A DNA stretch of 64,000 nucleotides from Candidatus Minthosoma equi (lineage in GTDB: Bacteria > Bacteroidota > Bacteroidia > Bacteroidales > Bacteroidaceae): NCBI GenBank assembly GCA_018064885.1, contig JAGHUI010000006.1, forward strand, positions 53,960 to 117,959. Direction: 5' to 3'. The notes beneath the pieces were generated by a model, which made no database searches, was not told where the DNA came from, and worked only from the letters and a program-made list of their open reading frames with translations. Positions 53,584 through 61,307 of the stretch are shown here, one piece after another. The number at the start of each line of letters is the position of its first letter. Position 1 is the stretch's first letter. The position numbers were made by a program, and so were the translations under genes.

Positions 53584-54459
53584 ATGTTAAGCGTAGAAGA
53601 ACTTAATGACAAGCTCATCGACCTTGCCTTCTCTGAGGACATTGGCGATGGCGACCATACGACTCTCTGCTGCATCCCTGCAGATGCTTACGGCGAAAGC
53701 AAGCTCCTCATCAAGGAAGAAGGAATCTTTGCAGGTGTAGAGATTGCAAAGCAGGTGTTCCACCGTTTTGATCCAACAATGGAGGTGGAGGTTTACATTG
53801 AGGATGGCGCTCACGTGAAGCCAGGCGACATTGTTATGTCTGTCAAGGGCAAGGAACAGAGCCTTCTCCAGACAGAGCGTCTCATGCTCAACATTCTCCA
53901 GAGAATGAGCGGTATTGCCACAATGACTCATAAGTATCAGCAAGCTCTTATTGATGCTGGCACAAAAACACGAGTACTGGACACTCGCAAGACGACTCCT
54001 GGCATGCGCATGCTTGAAAAGGAAGCAGTTAAGATTGGTGGCGGAATGAATCATCGCATTGGTCTTTTCGATATGATTCTCTTGAAGGACAACCACATTG
54101 ACTTCTGCGGAGGCGTTCACAATGCCATCAGCCGTGCTAAGCAGTACTGCAAGGATCATGGCAAGGATTTGAAGATTGAATGTGAGGTTCGCGACTGGAA
54201 GGAACTCGACGAAGCTCTTGCAGAAGGTTGCGACCGCATCATGTTCGACAACTTCACCCCTGAAGACACAAAGAAAGCCGTTGAGCTTGTTGCTGGCAGA
54301 GCAGAAACAGAATCATCTGGCGGCATCACATTCGACACAATGATTCCATACGCTAAGGCTGGTGTTGACTTCATCTCCTTCGGAGCTCTCACCCACTCTG
54401 TCAAAGGTCTTGACATGAGCTTCAAGGCAGCAGGAAGCGACAAGCTTATCATCAAGTAA
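53584..54459 (+). CDS. nadC: Nicotinate-nucleotide diphosphorylase (carboxylating)
   Basis: This enzyme makes nicotinate mononucleotide from quinolinate and PRPP in NAD synthesis. The sequence shows LAFSEDIGDGDHTTL, QTERLMLNILQRMSGIATMT, VLDTRKTTPGMRMLEKEAVK, GGGMNHRIGLFDMILLKDNH, IECEVRDWKELDEAL and DRIMFDNFTPE, all NadC signatures with the Arg/Lys/His residues for quinolinate and PRPP. Length 291 is normal. It starts 79 bases after the barrel gene. nadA and nadB are not in the window. Confidence 0.97.
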   Translation: MLSVEELNDKLIDLAFSEDIGDGDHTTLCCIPADAYGESKLLIKEEGIFAGVEIAKQVFHRFDPTMEVEVYIEDGAHVKPGDIVMSVKGKEQSLLQTERLMLNILQRMSGIATMTHKYQQALIDAGTKTRVLDTRKTTPGMRMLEKEAVKIGGGMNHRIGLFDMILLKDNHIDFCGGVHNAISRAKQYCKDHGKDLKIECEVRDWKELDEALAEGCDRIMFDNFTPEDTKKAVELVAGRAETESSGGITFDTMIPYAKAGVDFISFGALTHSVKGLDMSFKAAGSDKLIIK

Positions 54460-54486
54460 GAGAAACAGAAGCCCCATAACGTTCTG

Positions 54487-54545
54487 AGACTCTATAGATT
54501 CTATGGCACTATAGGTGCTATATGTGCTATAGATTCTATAGGATT
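54487..54545. repeat. Short repeats of a CTATAG-type unit
   Basis: The 13-base unit CTATAGATTCTAT occurs at 54492-54504 and 54527-54539, with related CACTATAGGTGC and GCTATATGTGC units between. The array is about 55 bases long, in the gap between nadC and the convergent fusion gene. Confidence 0.75.
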
Positions 54546-54563
54546 TTCCACAGATACTATATA

Positions 54564-54601
54564 AAAATAGCGACCTACCATTTTTGGCAGATCGCTATTT
54601 T
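54564..54601. terminator. Bidirectional terminator between nadC and the DHODB/GltA gene
   Basis: AAAATAGCGA (54564-54573) pairs perfectly with TCGCTATTTT (54592-54601), and an inner stem extends it with one mismatch. A and T runs on either side allow action on both strands. A second small stem (TGATAAGT, five bases, ACTTATCA at 54634-54654) lies right after the fusion gene's stop. Confidence 0.85.
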
Positions 54602-54654
54602 CTTTTGCGCTGACTTGCGCATGTATTGTTTCTTGATAAGTTATTGACTTATCA

Positions 54655-57000
54655 TTATTTACCGAGCATTTCGATGATTGATGCTGCAGCCTTGCGACCG
54701 TCACCCATAGCGAGGATAACTGTTGCACCACCACGAACGATGTCACCACCAGCGAAGATTGTTGGGATTGATGACTGCATCTTTTCGTTAACTGCAATTG
54801 TGTTCTTGCGACCAAGTTCGAGACCTTCAACAGACTTTGGAACGAGTGGGTTTGGAGACACACCTACTGCAACGATAGCCTGATCGATGTCGAGAGTTTC
54901 AATCTTGCCCTCAACTGGTACTGGAGAACGACGACCAGAAGCATCTGGCTCACCAAGTTCCATAACCTGAAGCTTAACCTGAGTGAGGTTACCCTTCTCG
55001 TCAGCAATGTACTCGATTGGGTTGTGGAGAGTGAGGAACTCAATACCCTCTTCCTTAGCATGCTTAACTTCCTCAAGACGAGCAGGCATTTCAGCTTCAG
55101 AACGACGGTAAACGATCCAAACCTTCTCAGCACCAAGACGCTTAGCTGTACGGCAAGAGTCCATAGCAGTGTTACCACCACCAACAACCATCACGTTCTT
55201 TGCCTTAACGATTGGAGTATCAGAAGCAGGATTAGAAGCATCCATGAGGTTCACACGAGTGAGGTACTCATTTGATGACATGATACCAACAGAGTTCTCA
55301 CCAGGAATGTTCATGAAGTTAGGAAGACCTGCGCCAGAAGCAACGAAGATAGCTTTGAAGCCTTCTGCTTCGAGCTGCTGCATTGTGATTGTCTTACCTA
55401 CGATGCAATCCTTTACGAATGTAACGCCAATCTTGCTGAGGTTTTCAATTTCAACGTCAACAATTGCGTTTGGAAGACGGAACTCAGGAATACCATACTT
55501 GAGCACACCACCAATTTCGTGAAGAGCCTCAAATACAGTAACATCGTAACCAGCCTTAGCGAGGTCACCTGCACAAGAAAGACCTGCAGGGCCTGAACCA
55601 ACGATAGCAACCTTAATGCCGTTCTTTGGAGCACACTCAGGAAGAGCCATCTTGCCACTGTTACGCTCAAAGTCAGCAGCGAAACGCTCAAGGTTACCAA
55701 TAGCAACTGGCTTCTGATTCATCTTAAGCTTGATACACTTGCTCTCACACTGCTTCTCCTGTGGACAAACACGACCGCAAACAGCAGGAAGAGCACTTGT
55801 TGCCTTAAGAACCTTAGCAGCCTCAAGGAACTGACCACGCTCGATGTTCTTAACGAATGAAGGAATATTGATAGAAACTGGACAGCCCTCCATACAAGAT
55901 GGCTTAGCACAGTCAAGACAACGCTTAGCTTCTGTGAGTGCCTGCTCTACTGTAAGACCTGTATTAACTTCCTCAACACGAGTTGTTGCACGATAAACAG
56001 GATCAAGCTCACCCATAACGCAACGCTCAATCTTACCACGCTCAACAGCCTTCATAGAAGCCTGAATCTCCTTACGGTAAGCAGCATTACGATCAATGAG
56101 TTCAGCAAGCGGAGTGTCTGTTGTCATGCCAGAAGCATCAGCAGTTTCTGCCTTCTTAGCACCAGCTACGATACCTTCAACATGCTCCTGAAGTTTTTTC
56201 ATTTCCTCAATCTCTACTGATTTGAATGCACCGCCACGCTTGAACATCTCATCGAAGTCAACCTCATGACCATCAAATTCAGGACCATCAACACAAACAA
56301 AACGTGTCTTTCCACCTACTGTGATACGGCAAGCACCACACATACCTGTACCGTCAACCATGATTGTGTTGAGTGACACGTCTGTTGGCACGTTGTATTT
56401 CTTAGTAAGGAGACAGCAGAACTTCATCATGATAGCAGGACCGATAGCGAAGCACTTGTCAACCTTCTCACGATTGATTACCTGCTCGATACCAACTGTC
56501 ACAACACCCTTCTGACCATAAGAACCATCATCTGTCATGATGATAACCTCATCAGAGTACTTGCGAACCTCGTCCTCAAGAATGATAAGTTCCTTTGAAC
56601 GACCAGCGAGAACAGAAACAACCTTGTTGCCTGCCTCGTGGAGAGCCTTGATGATAGGGAGCATTGGAGCTATGCCGACACCACCTCCAGCACATACTAC
56701 AGTACCGAAATTGTCGATGTGAGTTGCCTGACCGAGAGGACCTACAACGTCTGTGATGTAGTCACCTTCATTGAGGTTACAGAGCTTTGTTGATGAGTAG
56801 CCCACTGTCTGAACTACGAGAGTGATTGTTCCGTTTTCTACGTCGGAATCAGCAATTGTAAGCGGCATACGCTCGCCATTCTCACCTACGCGAACAATGA
56901 CGAAGTGACCTGCTTTGCGAGACTTTGCAATGAGTGGTGCCTCAATTACGAGCTTGAACACCTTCTCAGAGAATTGCTCTTTCTTGACAATCTTGTTCAT
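54655..57000 (-). CDS. Fusion of dihydroorotate-dehydrogenase-B-type NAD/FAD subunit and GltA-like glutamate synthase small subunit
   Basis: This 781-residue cytoplasmic protein has two parts. Residues 1-280 are the FAD/NAD reductase of the PyrK/SudB type: a flavin-binding barrel (AGHFVIVRVGENGERMPLTI), VCAGGGVGIAPMLPI and a [2Fe-2S] cysteine cluster in DGTGMCGACRITVGGKTRFV. Residues 300-781 resemble the small subunit of NADPH-glutamate synthase/NfnB: two 4Fe-4S Cys clusters (CLDCAKPSCMEGCPVSINI; CGRVCPQEKQCESKCI), then VAIVGSGPAGLSCAGDLAKA and GGGNTAMDSCRTAKRLGAEK, ending in a second nucleotide site. This fused architecture is known in Bacteroidota and resembles electron-bifurcating NfnAB. 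Its electron donors and acceptors are not fixed by sequence. Codon use is strongly biased. Confidence 0.93.
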   Translation of the reverse strand: MNKIVKKEQFSEKVFKLVIEAPLIAKSRKAGHFVIVRVGENGERMPLTIADSDVENGTITLVVQTVGYSSTKLCNLNEGDYITDVVGPLGQATHIDNFGTVVCAGGGVGIAPMLPIIKALHEAGNKVVSVLAGRSKELIILEDEVRKYSDEVIIMTDDGSYGQKGVVTVGIEQVINREKVDKCFAIGPAIMMKFCCLLTKKYNVPTDVSLNTIMVDGTGMCGACRITVGGKTRFVCVDGPEFDGHEVDFDEMFKRGGAFKSVEIEEMKKLQEHVEGIVAGAKKAETADASGMTTDTPLAELIDRNAAYRKEIQASMKAVERGKIERCVMGELDPVYRATTRVEEVNTGLTVEQALTEAKRCLDCAKPSCMEGCPVSINIPSFVKNIERGQFLEAAKVLKATSALPAVCGRVCPQEKQCESKCIKLKMNQKPVAIGNLERFAADFERNSGKMALPECAPKNGIKVAIVGSGPAGLSCAGDLAKAGYDVTVFEALHEIGGVLKYGIPEFRLPNAIVDVEIENLSKIGVTFVKDCIVGKTITMQQLEAEGFKAIFVASGAGLPNFMNIPGENSVGIMSSNEYLTRVNLMDASNPASDTPIVKAKNVMVVGGGNTAMDSCRTAKRLGAEKVWIVYRRSEAEMPARLEEVKHAKEEGIEFLTLHNPIEYIADEKGNLTQVKLQVMELGEPDASGRRSPVPVEGKIETLDIDQAIVAVGVSPNPLVPKSVEGLELGRKNTIAVNEKMQSSIPTIFAGGDIVRGGATVILAMGDGRKAAASIIEMLGK

Positions 57001-57072
57001 TTTCCTTACGAATATTATTATTGATGTTAGAGTTATTTATATGTTTGTGACTTGCATATACTTTTTCTCACA

Positions 57073-58389
57073 TTAGTCAATGTACTCAAATCCTGTGAAT
57101 GGAACGAGAGCCTTTGGCATGCGGATGCCCTTCTCTGTCTGGAAGTTCTCAAGGATTGAAGCGACGATACGTGGAAGAGCGAGAGCTGAACCGTTGAGAG
57201 TGTGGCAAAGCTGAACTTTCTTGTCTGCATTGCGATAACGGCACTTCAAGCGATTTGCCTGGTAAGTATCGAAGTTAGATACAGATGAAACCTCAAGCCA
57301 GCGGCCTTGTGCCTCAGAGTAAACCTCAAAGTCATAGCAGATAGCTGATGTGAAGCTCTGGTCACCGCCACAAAGACGAAGAATACGGTATGGGAGCTCA
57401 AGCTTCTGGAGAAGACCTTCAACGTGAGCAAGCATTTCCTTATGAGATTCTGCTGAATGCTCAGGAGTATCAATACGAACAATCTCAATCTTGGAGAATT
57501 CGTGCAGACGGTTCAAACCGCGAACATCCTTACCATAGCTTCCTGCCTCGCGACGGAAACATTGAGTGTATGCGCAATTCTTGATTGGAAGATCCTTCTC
57601 GTCAAGAATAACATCACGATAGATGTTAGTTACAGGAACCTCAGCAGTTGGGATGAGATAAAGGTCGTCAATCTCACAATGGTACATCTGACCTTCCTTG
57701 TCAGGAAGCTGACCTGTGCCGTAGCCAGAAGCTTGATTAACAACTGTTGGAGGCATTATTTCTGTATAACCTGCCTTGTTTGCCTCAGAGAGAAAGAAAT
57801 TGATAAGAGCACGCTGAAGTTGAGCGCCTTTGCCTGTATAGACAGGGAAACCCGCACCTGTGATCTTCACACCAAGGTCAAAATCAATGAGATTGTATTT
57901 CTTAGCAAGTTCCCAGTGAGGAAGCTTTGCCTCGTCGTTAGCAGGATTGCAATTCCAGTTGCCAACAGTATCAACACCTTCAACACACTCCTTGAGGTTT
58001 GACTTCACCACCCAGTTGTCCTCAGCACAATGTCCTTCAGGAACCTCATCGTATGGAATGTTTGGCATAGTACAAAGATGAGCTGTGAGCTGAGTTTCTG
58101 CTTCAGCCTTCTTCTGCTCAAGTTCTGCTGCCTTTGCCTTCAATTTTGCAACTTCAGCCTTTGCAGCATCAGCTTCGTCCTTCATGCCCTGCTTCATCAA
58201 CTTGCCGATTTCTGCTGCATATTTTTTGCTTTCAGCAAGAGTGGCATCAAGCTGTGTCTGAGCATCGCGACGTTCCTTGTCGATTGCGATTGCCTTCTCA
58301 ACGGCTTCAGCAGCACCCTTGAAATTCTTCTTCTCAAGACCTTTGATAACCTTTTCGGTTTCTTCTGTGATTAACTTAAGTGTAAGCAT
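57073..58389 (-). CDS. serS: Seryl-tRNA synthetase
   Basis: This class II enzyme charges tRNA-Ser (and tRNA-Sec where present). Residues 1-115 form the long two-helix coiled-coil arm (ETEKVIKGLEKKNFKGAAEA, ESKKYAAEIGKLMKQGMKDE) which binds the variable arm of tRNA-Ser. The catalytic domain has TEIMPPTVVNQASGYGTGQL, IPTAEVPVTNIYRDVILDEK, QCFRREAGSYGKDVRGLNRL and LPRIVASILENFQ, the motifs 2 and 3 of class II. Length 438 is a little above the usual 425-430. It begins 178 bases after the serine palmitoyltransferase gene, with a long inverted repeat in the leader. Confidence 0.96.
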   Translation of the reverse strand: MLTLKLITEETEKVIKGLEKKNFKGAAEAVEKAIAIDKERRDAQTQLDATLAESKKYAAEIGKLMKQGMKDEADAAKAEVAKLKAKAAELEQKKAEAETQLTAHLCTMPNIPYDEVPEGHCAEDNWVVKSNLKECVEGVDTVGNWNCNPANDEAKLPHWELAKKYNLIDFDLGVKITGAGFPVYTGKGAQLQRALINFFLSEANKAGYTEIMPPTVVNQASGYGTGQLPDKEGQMYHCEIDDLYLIPTAEVPVTNIYRDVILDEKDLPIKNCAYTQCFRREAGSYGKDVRGLNRLHEFSKIEIVRIDTPEHSAESHKEMLAHVEGLLQKLELPYRILRLCGGDQSFTSAICYDFEVYSEAQGRWLEVSSVSNFDTYQANRLKCRYRNADKKVQLCHTLNGSALALPRIVASILENFQTEKGIRMPKALVPFTGFEYID

Positions 58390-58427
58390 TATCTTTTGTT
58401 TAAGATTGACTTATTATTTACGACGAA

Positions 58428-58483
58428 GGGCAAGTCAAAAAATTGAATTGTATTAGATCTTGCTTCAACCTTTTGACTCACCC
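58428..58483. promoter_or_regulatory. Inverted repeat in the serS leader
   Basis: GGGCAAGTCAAAA (58428-58440) pairs with TTTTGACTCACCC (58471-58483) at eleven of thirteen positions, enclosing 30 bases, 38 bases before the serS ATG on the minus strand. It could terminate the upstream gene, or control serS. There is no T-box sequence. Confidence 0.5.
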
Positions 58484-58566
58484 TACACATTATTATATTT
58501 ATATAGAGCGATAGTTCACGATTTTGGTGAGTGTTGTGTTCCCTCTATTTTTGAATAATTGTCTGT

Positions 58567-59760
58567 TTATTTTTTCAGTTCTATGCCGAGTTCCTTGAAA
58601 CAATCGACAAGAACAGATACGCATGTATCAACCTGCTCCTTAGTGTGAGTTGCCATGAGAGCAACACGAACAAGAGTATCTTGTGGTGCACATGCTGGCG
58701 GAATTACAGGGTTGATGAACACACCCTTCTTGAACGCACGTCCTGTGACCTCGAATGTCTTGTAAGGATCGCGTACGTAGAGAGGGATGATTGGGCTTTC
58801 GCTATCACCAATCTCGAAACCTGCCTGCTTGAACTGCTGAAGAGCATAACGAGTTATGTTCCAAAGATTCTCCTGACGCTCTGGCTCGCTCTTGAGAATG
58901 TGGAGAGCTTCAAGAGCAGCAGCTGTTGCTGCAGGAGTGTTTGATGCTGAGAAAATGTATGTACGACTGTTATGACGGAGCCAGTTGATTGTATCGCTAT
59001 CAGCAGCAATGAAACCGCCGATAGATGCAAGGCTCTTAGAGAATGTACCCATAATGAGATCAATATCCTCTGTCACGCCGAAATAGTCGCAAGTACCTCT
59101 ACCGTTTCTACCGAAAACACCAAGGCCATGAGCCTCGTCAACCATAATTGTAGCGTTGTACTTCTTTTTCAGTTTCACAATCTCAGGAAGCTTAGCAAGG
59201 TCACCTTCCATAGAGAAAAGACCGTCAGTAACGATAAGCTTCAATGAATCCTCCTTGCAACGCTTCAACTGGCTCTCAAGGTCGTCCATGTCATTATGCT
59301 TGTAATGATAGAACTGTGAGAATGAAAGACGACGGCCATCAACGATAGATGCATGGTCACGATCATCGCCGAGGATGTAGTCATTGCGTCCTGTGAGACA
59401 AGAAACCACACCGGAATTAACAGTGAAACCTGTAGAATAAACCAACGCTTCATCCTTTCCGACGAATTCTGCAAGTTCCTTTTCCAACTGAATGTGGAGA
59501 TCAAGTGTACCGTTAAGGAAACGTGAACCGGCACAACCGGTACCATACTTATCGATAGCCTTCTTTGCAGCCTCACAGATTCTCTTGTCGTAAGTCAAGC
59601 CCATATAAGAGTTTGAGCCGAACATGAGCACCTTCTGGCCACCCATAATCACCTCTGTGTCTTGGTGACTGTCGATTTCTCTGAAGTAAGGATAGATTCC
59701 AGCCTCCATGAATTTCTGAGGCTCTCTATACTTACTCATTCTTTCTTGTAATAAACCCAT
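58567..59760 (-). CDS. spt: Serine palmitoyltransferase (alpha-oxoamine synthase)
   Basis: This PLP enzyme joins serine and a long acyl-CoA to give 3-ketosphinganine, the first step to sphingolipids. The start is at 59760 (MGLLQERMSKYREPQKFM). It contains MFGSNSYMGLTYDKRICEAA, GTGCAGSRFLNGTLDLHIQL, DDRDHASIVDGRRLSFSQF, VDEAHGLGVFGRNGRGTCDY and GTFSKSLASIGGFI with the PLP lysine near residue 240. It could be confused with 2-amino-3-ketobutyrate CoA ligase or 8-amino-7-oxononanoate synthase, but the N-terminal MEAGIYPYFREID segment and overall pattern match the Bacteroides serine palmitoyltransferases. A -7 element lies in the leader. A lipid-kinase gene is divergent from it. Confidence 0.88.
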   Translation of the reverse strand: MGLLQERMSKYREPQKFMEAGIYPYFREIDSHQDTEVIMGGQKVLMFGSNSYMGLTYDKRICEAAKKAIDKYGTGCAGSRFLNGTLDLHIQLEKELAEFVGKDEALVYSTGFTVNSGVVSCLTGRNDYILGDDRDHASIVDGRRLSFSQFYHYKHNDMDDLESQLKRCKEDSLKLIVTDGLFSMEGDLAKLPEIVKLKKKYNATIMVDEAHGLGVFGRNGRGTCDYFGVTEDIDLIMGTFSKSLASIGGFIAADSDTINWLRHNSRTYIFSASNTPAATAAALEALHILKSEPERQENLWNITRYALQQFKQAGFEIGDSESPIIPLYVRDPYKTFEVTGRAFKKGVFINPVIPPACAPQDTLVRVALMATHTKEQVDTCVSVLVDCFKELGIELKK

Positions 59761-59905
59761 AGTCAATTTGTGTGTTTTCTATTCCGAATATCCTAAATCT
59801 GCCACAACATCACGTTGGTGAACAATTTCTCAAACGGAACTTGAAGAAACACTCTATTTTGTTATTGATGTTTTCTAATTACGATTGTTTTAGAACAAAA
59901 CTGTG

Positions 59906-59913
59906 CAAAGTTA
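59906..59913 (-). promoter_or_regulatory. -7 element for spt
   Basis: The minus strand reads TAACTTTG, about 146 bases before the spt start. No TTTG is seen at the usual distance. Confidence 0.5.
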
Positions 59914-60008
59914 GTAAAAATTGCGCTTTTATTAGGTAAGATTTTCCAAAAAAAATTAAATCTGCCAAAAATCGTCAACAATATACAATGTTTTGATATA
60001 AAAAATTG

Positions 60009-60016
60009 TAATTTTG
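60009..60016 (+). promoter_or_regulatory. -7 element for the lipid-kinase gene
   Basis: TAATTTTG matches the -7 consensus 56 bases before the start. A TTTG lies 13 bases upstream, too close for the usual spacing. Confidence 0.5.
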
Positions 60017-60071
60017 CACCGCTTTTTATCGAAGAGCACAATTTGACACACAATGTGTATTTTTCACATTT

Positions 60072-61133
60072 ATGATAAAAAAAAGAATAATTTTTATAGT
60101 CAACCCCATCTCAGGCACATCAGGAAAGAACTACGTGCTCAAGCTTATCGAGGATAACCTTGATAAGGACTTGTACGACTATGACATAGTGAAGACGGAA
60201 TATGTGGGGCATGCTACGGAGATTGCAAGAGGAGCTGCAGAACGAGGCGTGGACATTGTATGTGCTATAGGCGGAGACGGAACAGTAAACGAGATTGCTT
60301 CAGGATTAATACATACAAAGACTGCATTAGCAATTATTCCGTCAGGTTCAGGAAACGGGCTTGCTCGTCATCTACGCATTCCTACCGACCCTCTTAGCGC
60401 AATCAAGATCATAAATAGATGCCGCATACAGGCAATGGATTACGGCCTCATGAACAAACGTCCATTCTTCTGTACCTGTGGTGTAGGTTTTGACGCGTTC
60501 ATATCACAAAGATTTGCCGAATCAGGCAAGCGAGGTCCTATCTCTTATATAGAAAATGTATTGAACAGCAGCCTTCTGTATCATCCTGAAACATACGAAC
60601 TTGACATTGCAGACATCATTGAGGGAAATGAGATTCACAAGGTCTATAAAGCTTTCCTCATCTCATGCGCTAACGCTTCTCAGTATGGCAACAACGCCTA
60701 TATTGCTCCTATGGCATCCGTTCGCGATGGAATCATGGACATCACCATCATCGAGCCATTCACTCCACTCGAAGCTCCACAGATAGCCATCCAGTTATTC
60801 AACGGAACCATAGAATCAAATTCTCGCATCCGTACCTTCCAATGCAAGAAGGCAACAATCCGACGCACAAAGGAAGGAGTTGCCCACATTGACGGCGACC
60901 CAGTTAACACGAGCCAGAATCTCGAAGTCGAGATCGTTGCCAACGGTCTTTTCTGCGTGTCTCCATCTGAGGAAGGTGTGCCTGATGTGGAAGAAAGAGT
61001 ACAGAATTTCGTGACTGAGCATTTCAAGAACATGTACAACAAAACAGAAGAAATCATTCAAGAGAACATACGGAAAAGTCAGCGAATCACAAAGCTGAAT
61101 ATTGACATCATTCGCAAGCTTCAGAAGAAATAA
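60072..61133 (+). CDS. Diacylglycerol/sphingosine-kinase-family lipid kinase
   Basis: This 353-residue protein has the DAGK catalytic fold that phosphorylates lipid alcohols. It starts MIKKRIIFIVNPISGTSGKN, then CAIGGDGTVNEIASGLI (the nucleotide GGDGT motif), IIPSGSGNGLARHLRIPTD and MDYGLMNKRPFFCTCGVGFD. The C-terminal domain has AHIDGDPVN and SPSEEGVPDVEERV, with a longer helical tail (about 310-353, IIQENIRKSQRITK) than YegS. The substrate may be diacylglycerol, a sphingoid base or a ceramide. Being divergent from serine palmitoyltransferase makes a sphingolipid role plausible but unproven. Confidence 0.88.
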   Translation: MIKKRIIFIVNPISGTSGKNYVLKLIEDNLDKDLYDYDIVKTEYVGHATEIARGAAERGVDIVCAIGGDGTVNEIASGLIHTKTALAIIPSGSGNGLARHLRIPTDPLSAIKIINRCRIQAMDYGLMNKRPFFCTCGVGFDAFISQRFAESGKRGPISYIENVLNSSLLYHPETYELDIADIIEGNEIHKVYKAFLISCANASQYGNNAYIAPMASVRDGIMDITIIEPFTPLEAPQIAIQLFNGTIESNSRIRTFQCKKATIRRTKEGVAHIDGDPVNTSQNLEVEIVANGLFCVSPSEEGVPDVEERVQNFVTEHFKNMYNKTEEIIQENIRKSQRITKLNIDIIRKLQKK

Positions 61134-61164
61134 TATTATTTTTTGATAAAAATCAATTAAAAAT

Positions 61165-61196
61165 TTTGCTAATTAACAATATTTCCTCTATATTTG
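61165..61196 (+). promoter_or_regulatory. Bacteroidales-type promoter of ppdK
   Basis: TTTG (61165-61168), 20 bases, TATATTTG (61189-61196) match both elements exactly. The leader to 61308 is about 105 bases and is AT-rich. Confidence 0.85.
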
Positions 61197-61307
61197 CGAA
61201 ACAAATATCACAAGAGGATTTGCCATGCGGCATTTTCAATGTGGTTTTCTAATGCTAAATTCATAAAAATCATAATTAATAACCTTAAAGATTAACAAAA
61301 GAAAGTT

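Larger units (their letters stand above)
59761..60071. other. 311-base divergent region between spt and the lipid-kinase gene
   Basis: This region holds a -7 element for spt on the minus strand (TAACTTTG, 59906-59913) and one for the lipid kinase on the plus strand (TAATTTTG, 60009-60016). The leader of spt is about 140 bases and begins with a small GTTTT/AAAAC stem. A small ACACA-CAA-TGTGT stem followed by five T-rich bases lies at 60046-60058, just before the kinase ATG. I see no reading frame of interest. Confidence 0.6.

Noticed and set aside
54487..54545. Possible CRISPR-like array
   Set aside because: Units are short, overlapping and AT-rich, spacers are not of even length, and there are no cas genes.
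58500..58560. TATTTTTG on the plus strand as a promoter
   Set aside because: Both flanking genes run on the minus strand, so a plus-strand promoter here would drive nothing visible; the match is probably chance.
58567..59760. Call as 2-amino-3-ketobutyrate CoA ligase (kbl) or bioF
   Set aside because: The fold is shared, but the N-terminal segment and overall pattern match Bacteroides serine palmitoyltransferase, and no threonine dehydrogenase or biotin gene adjoins.
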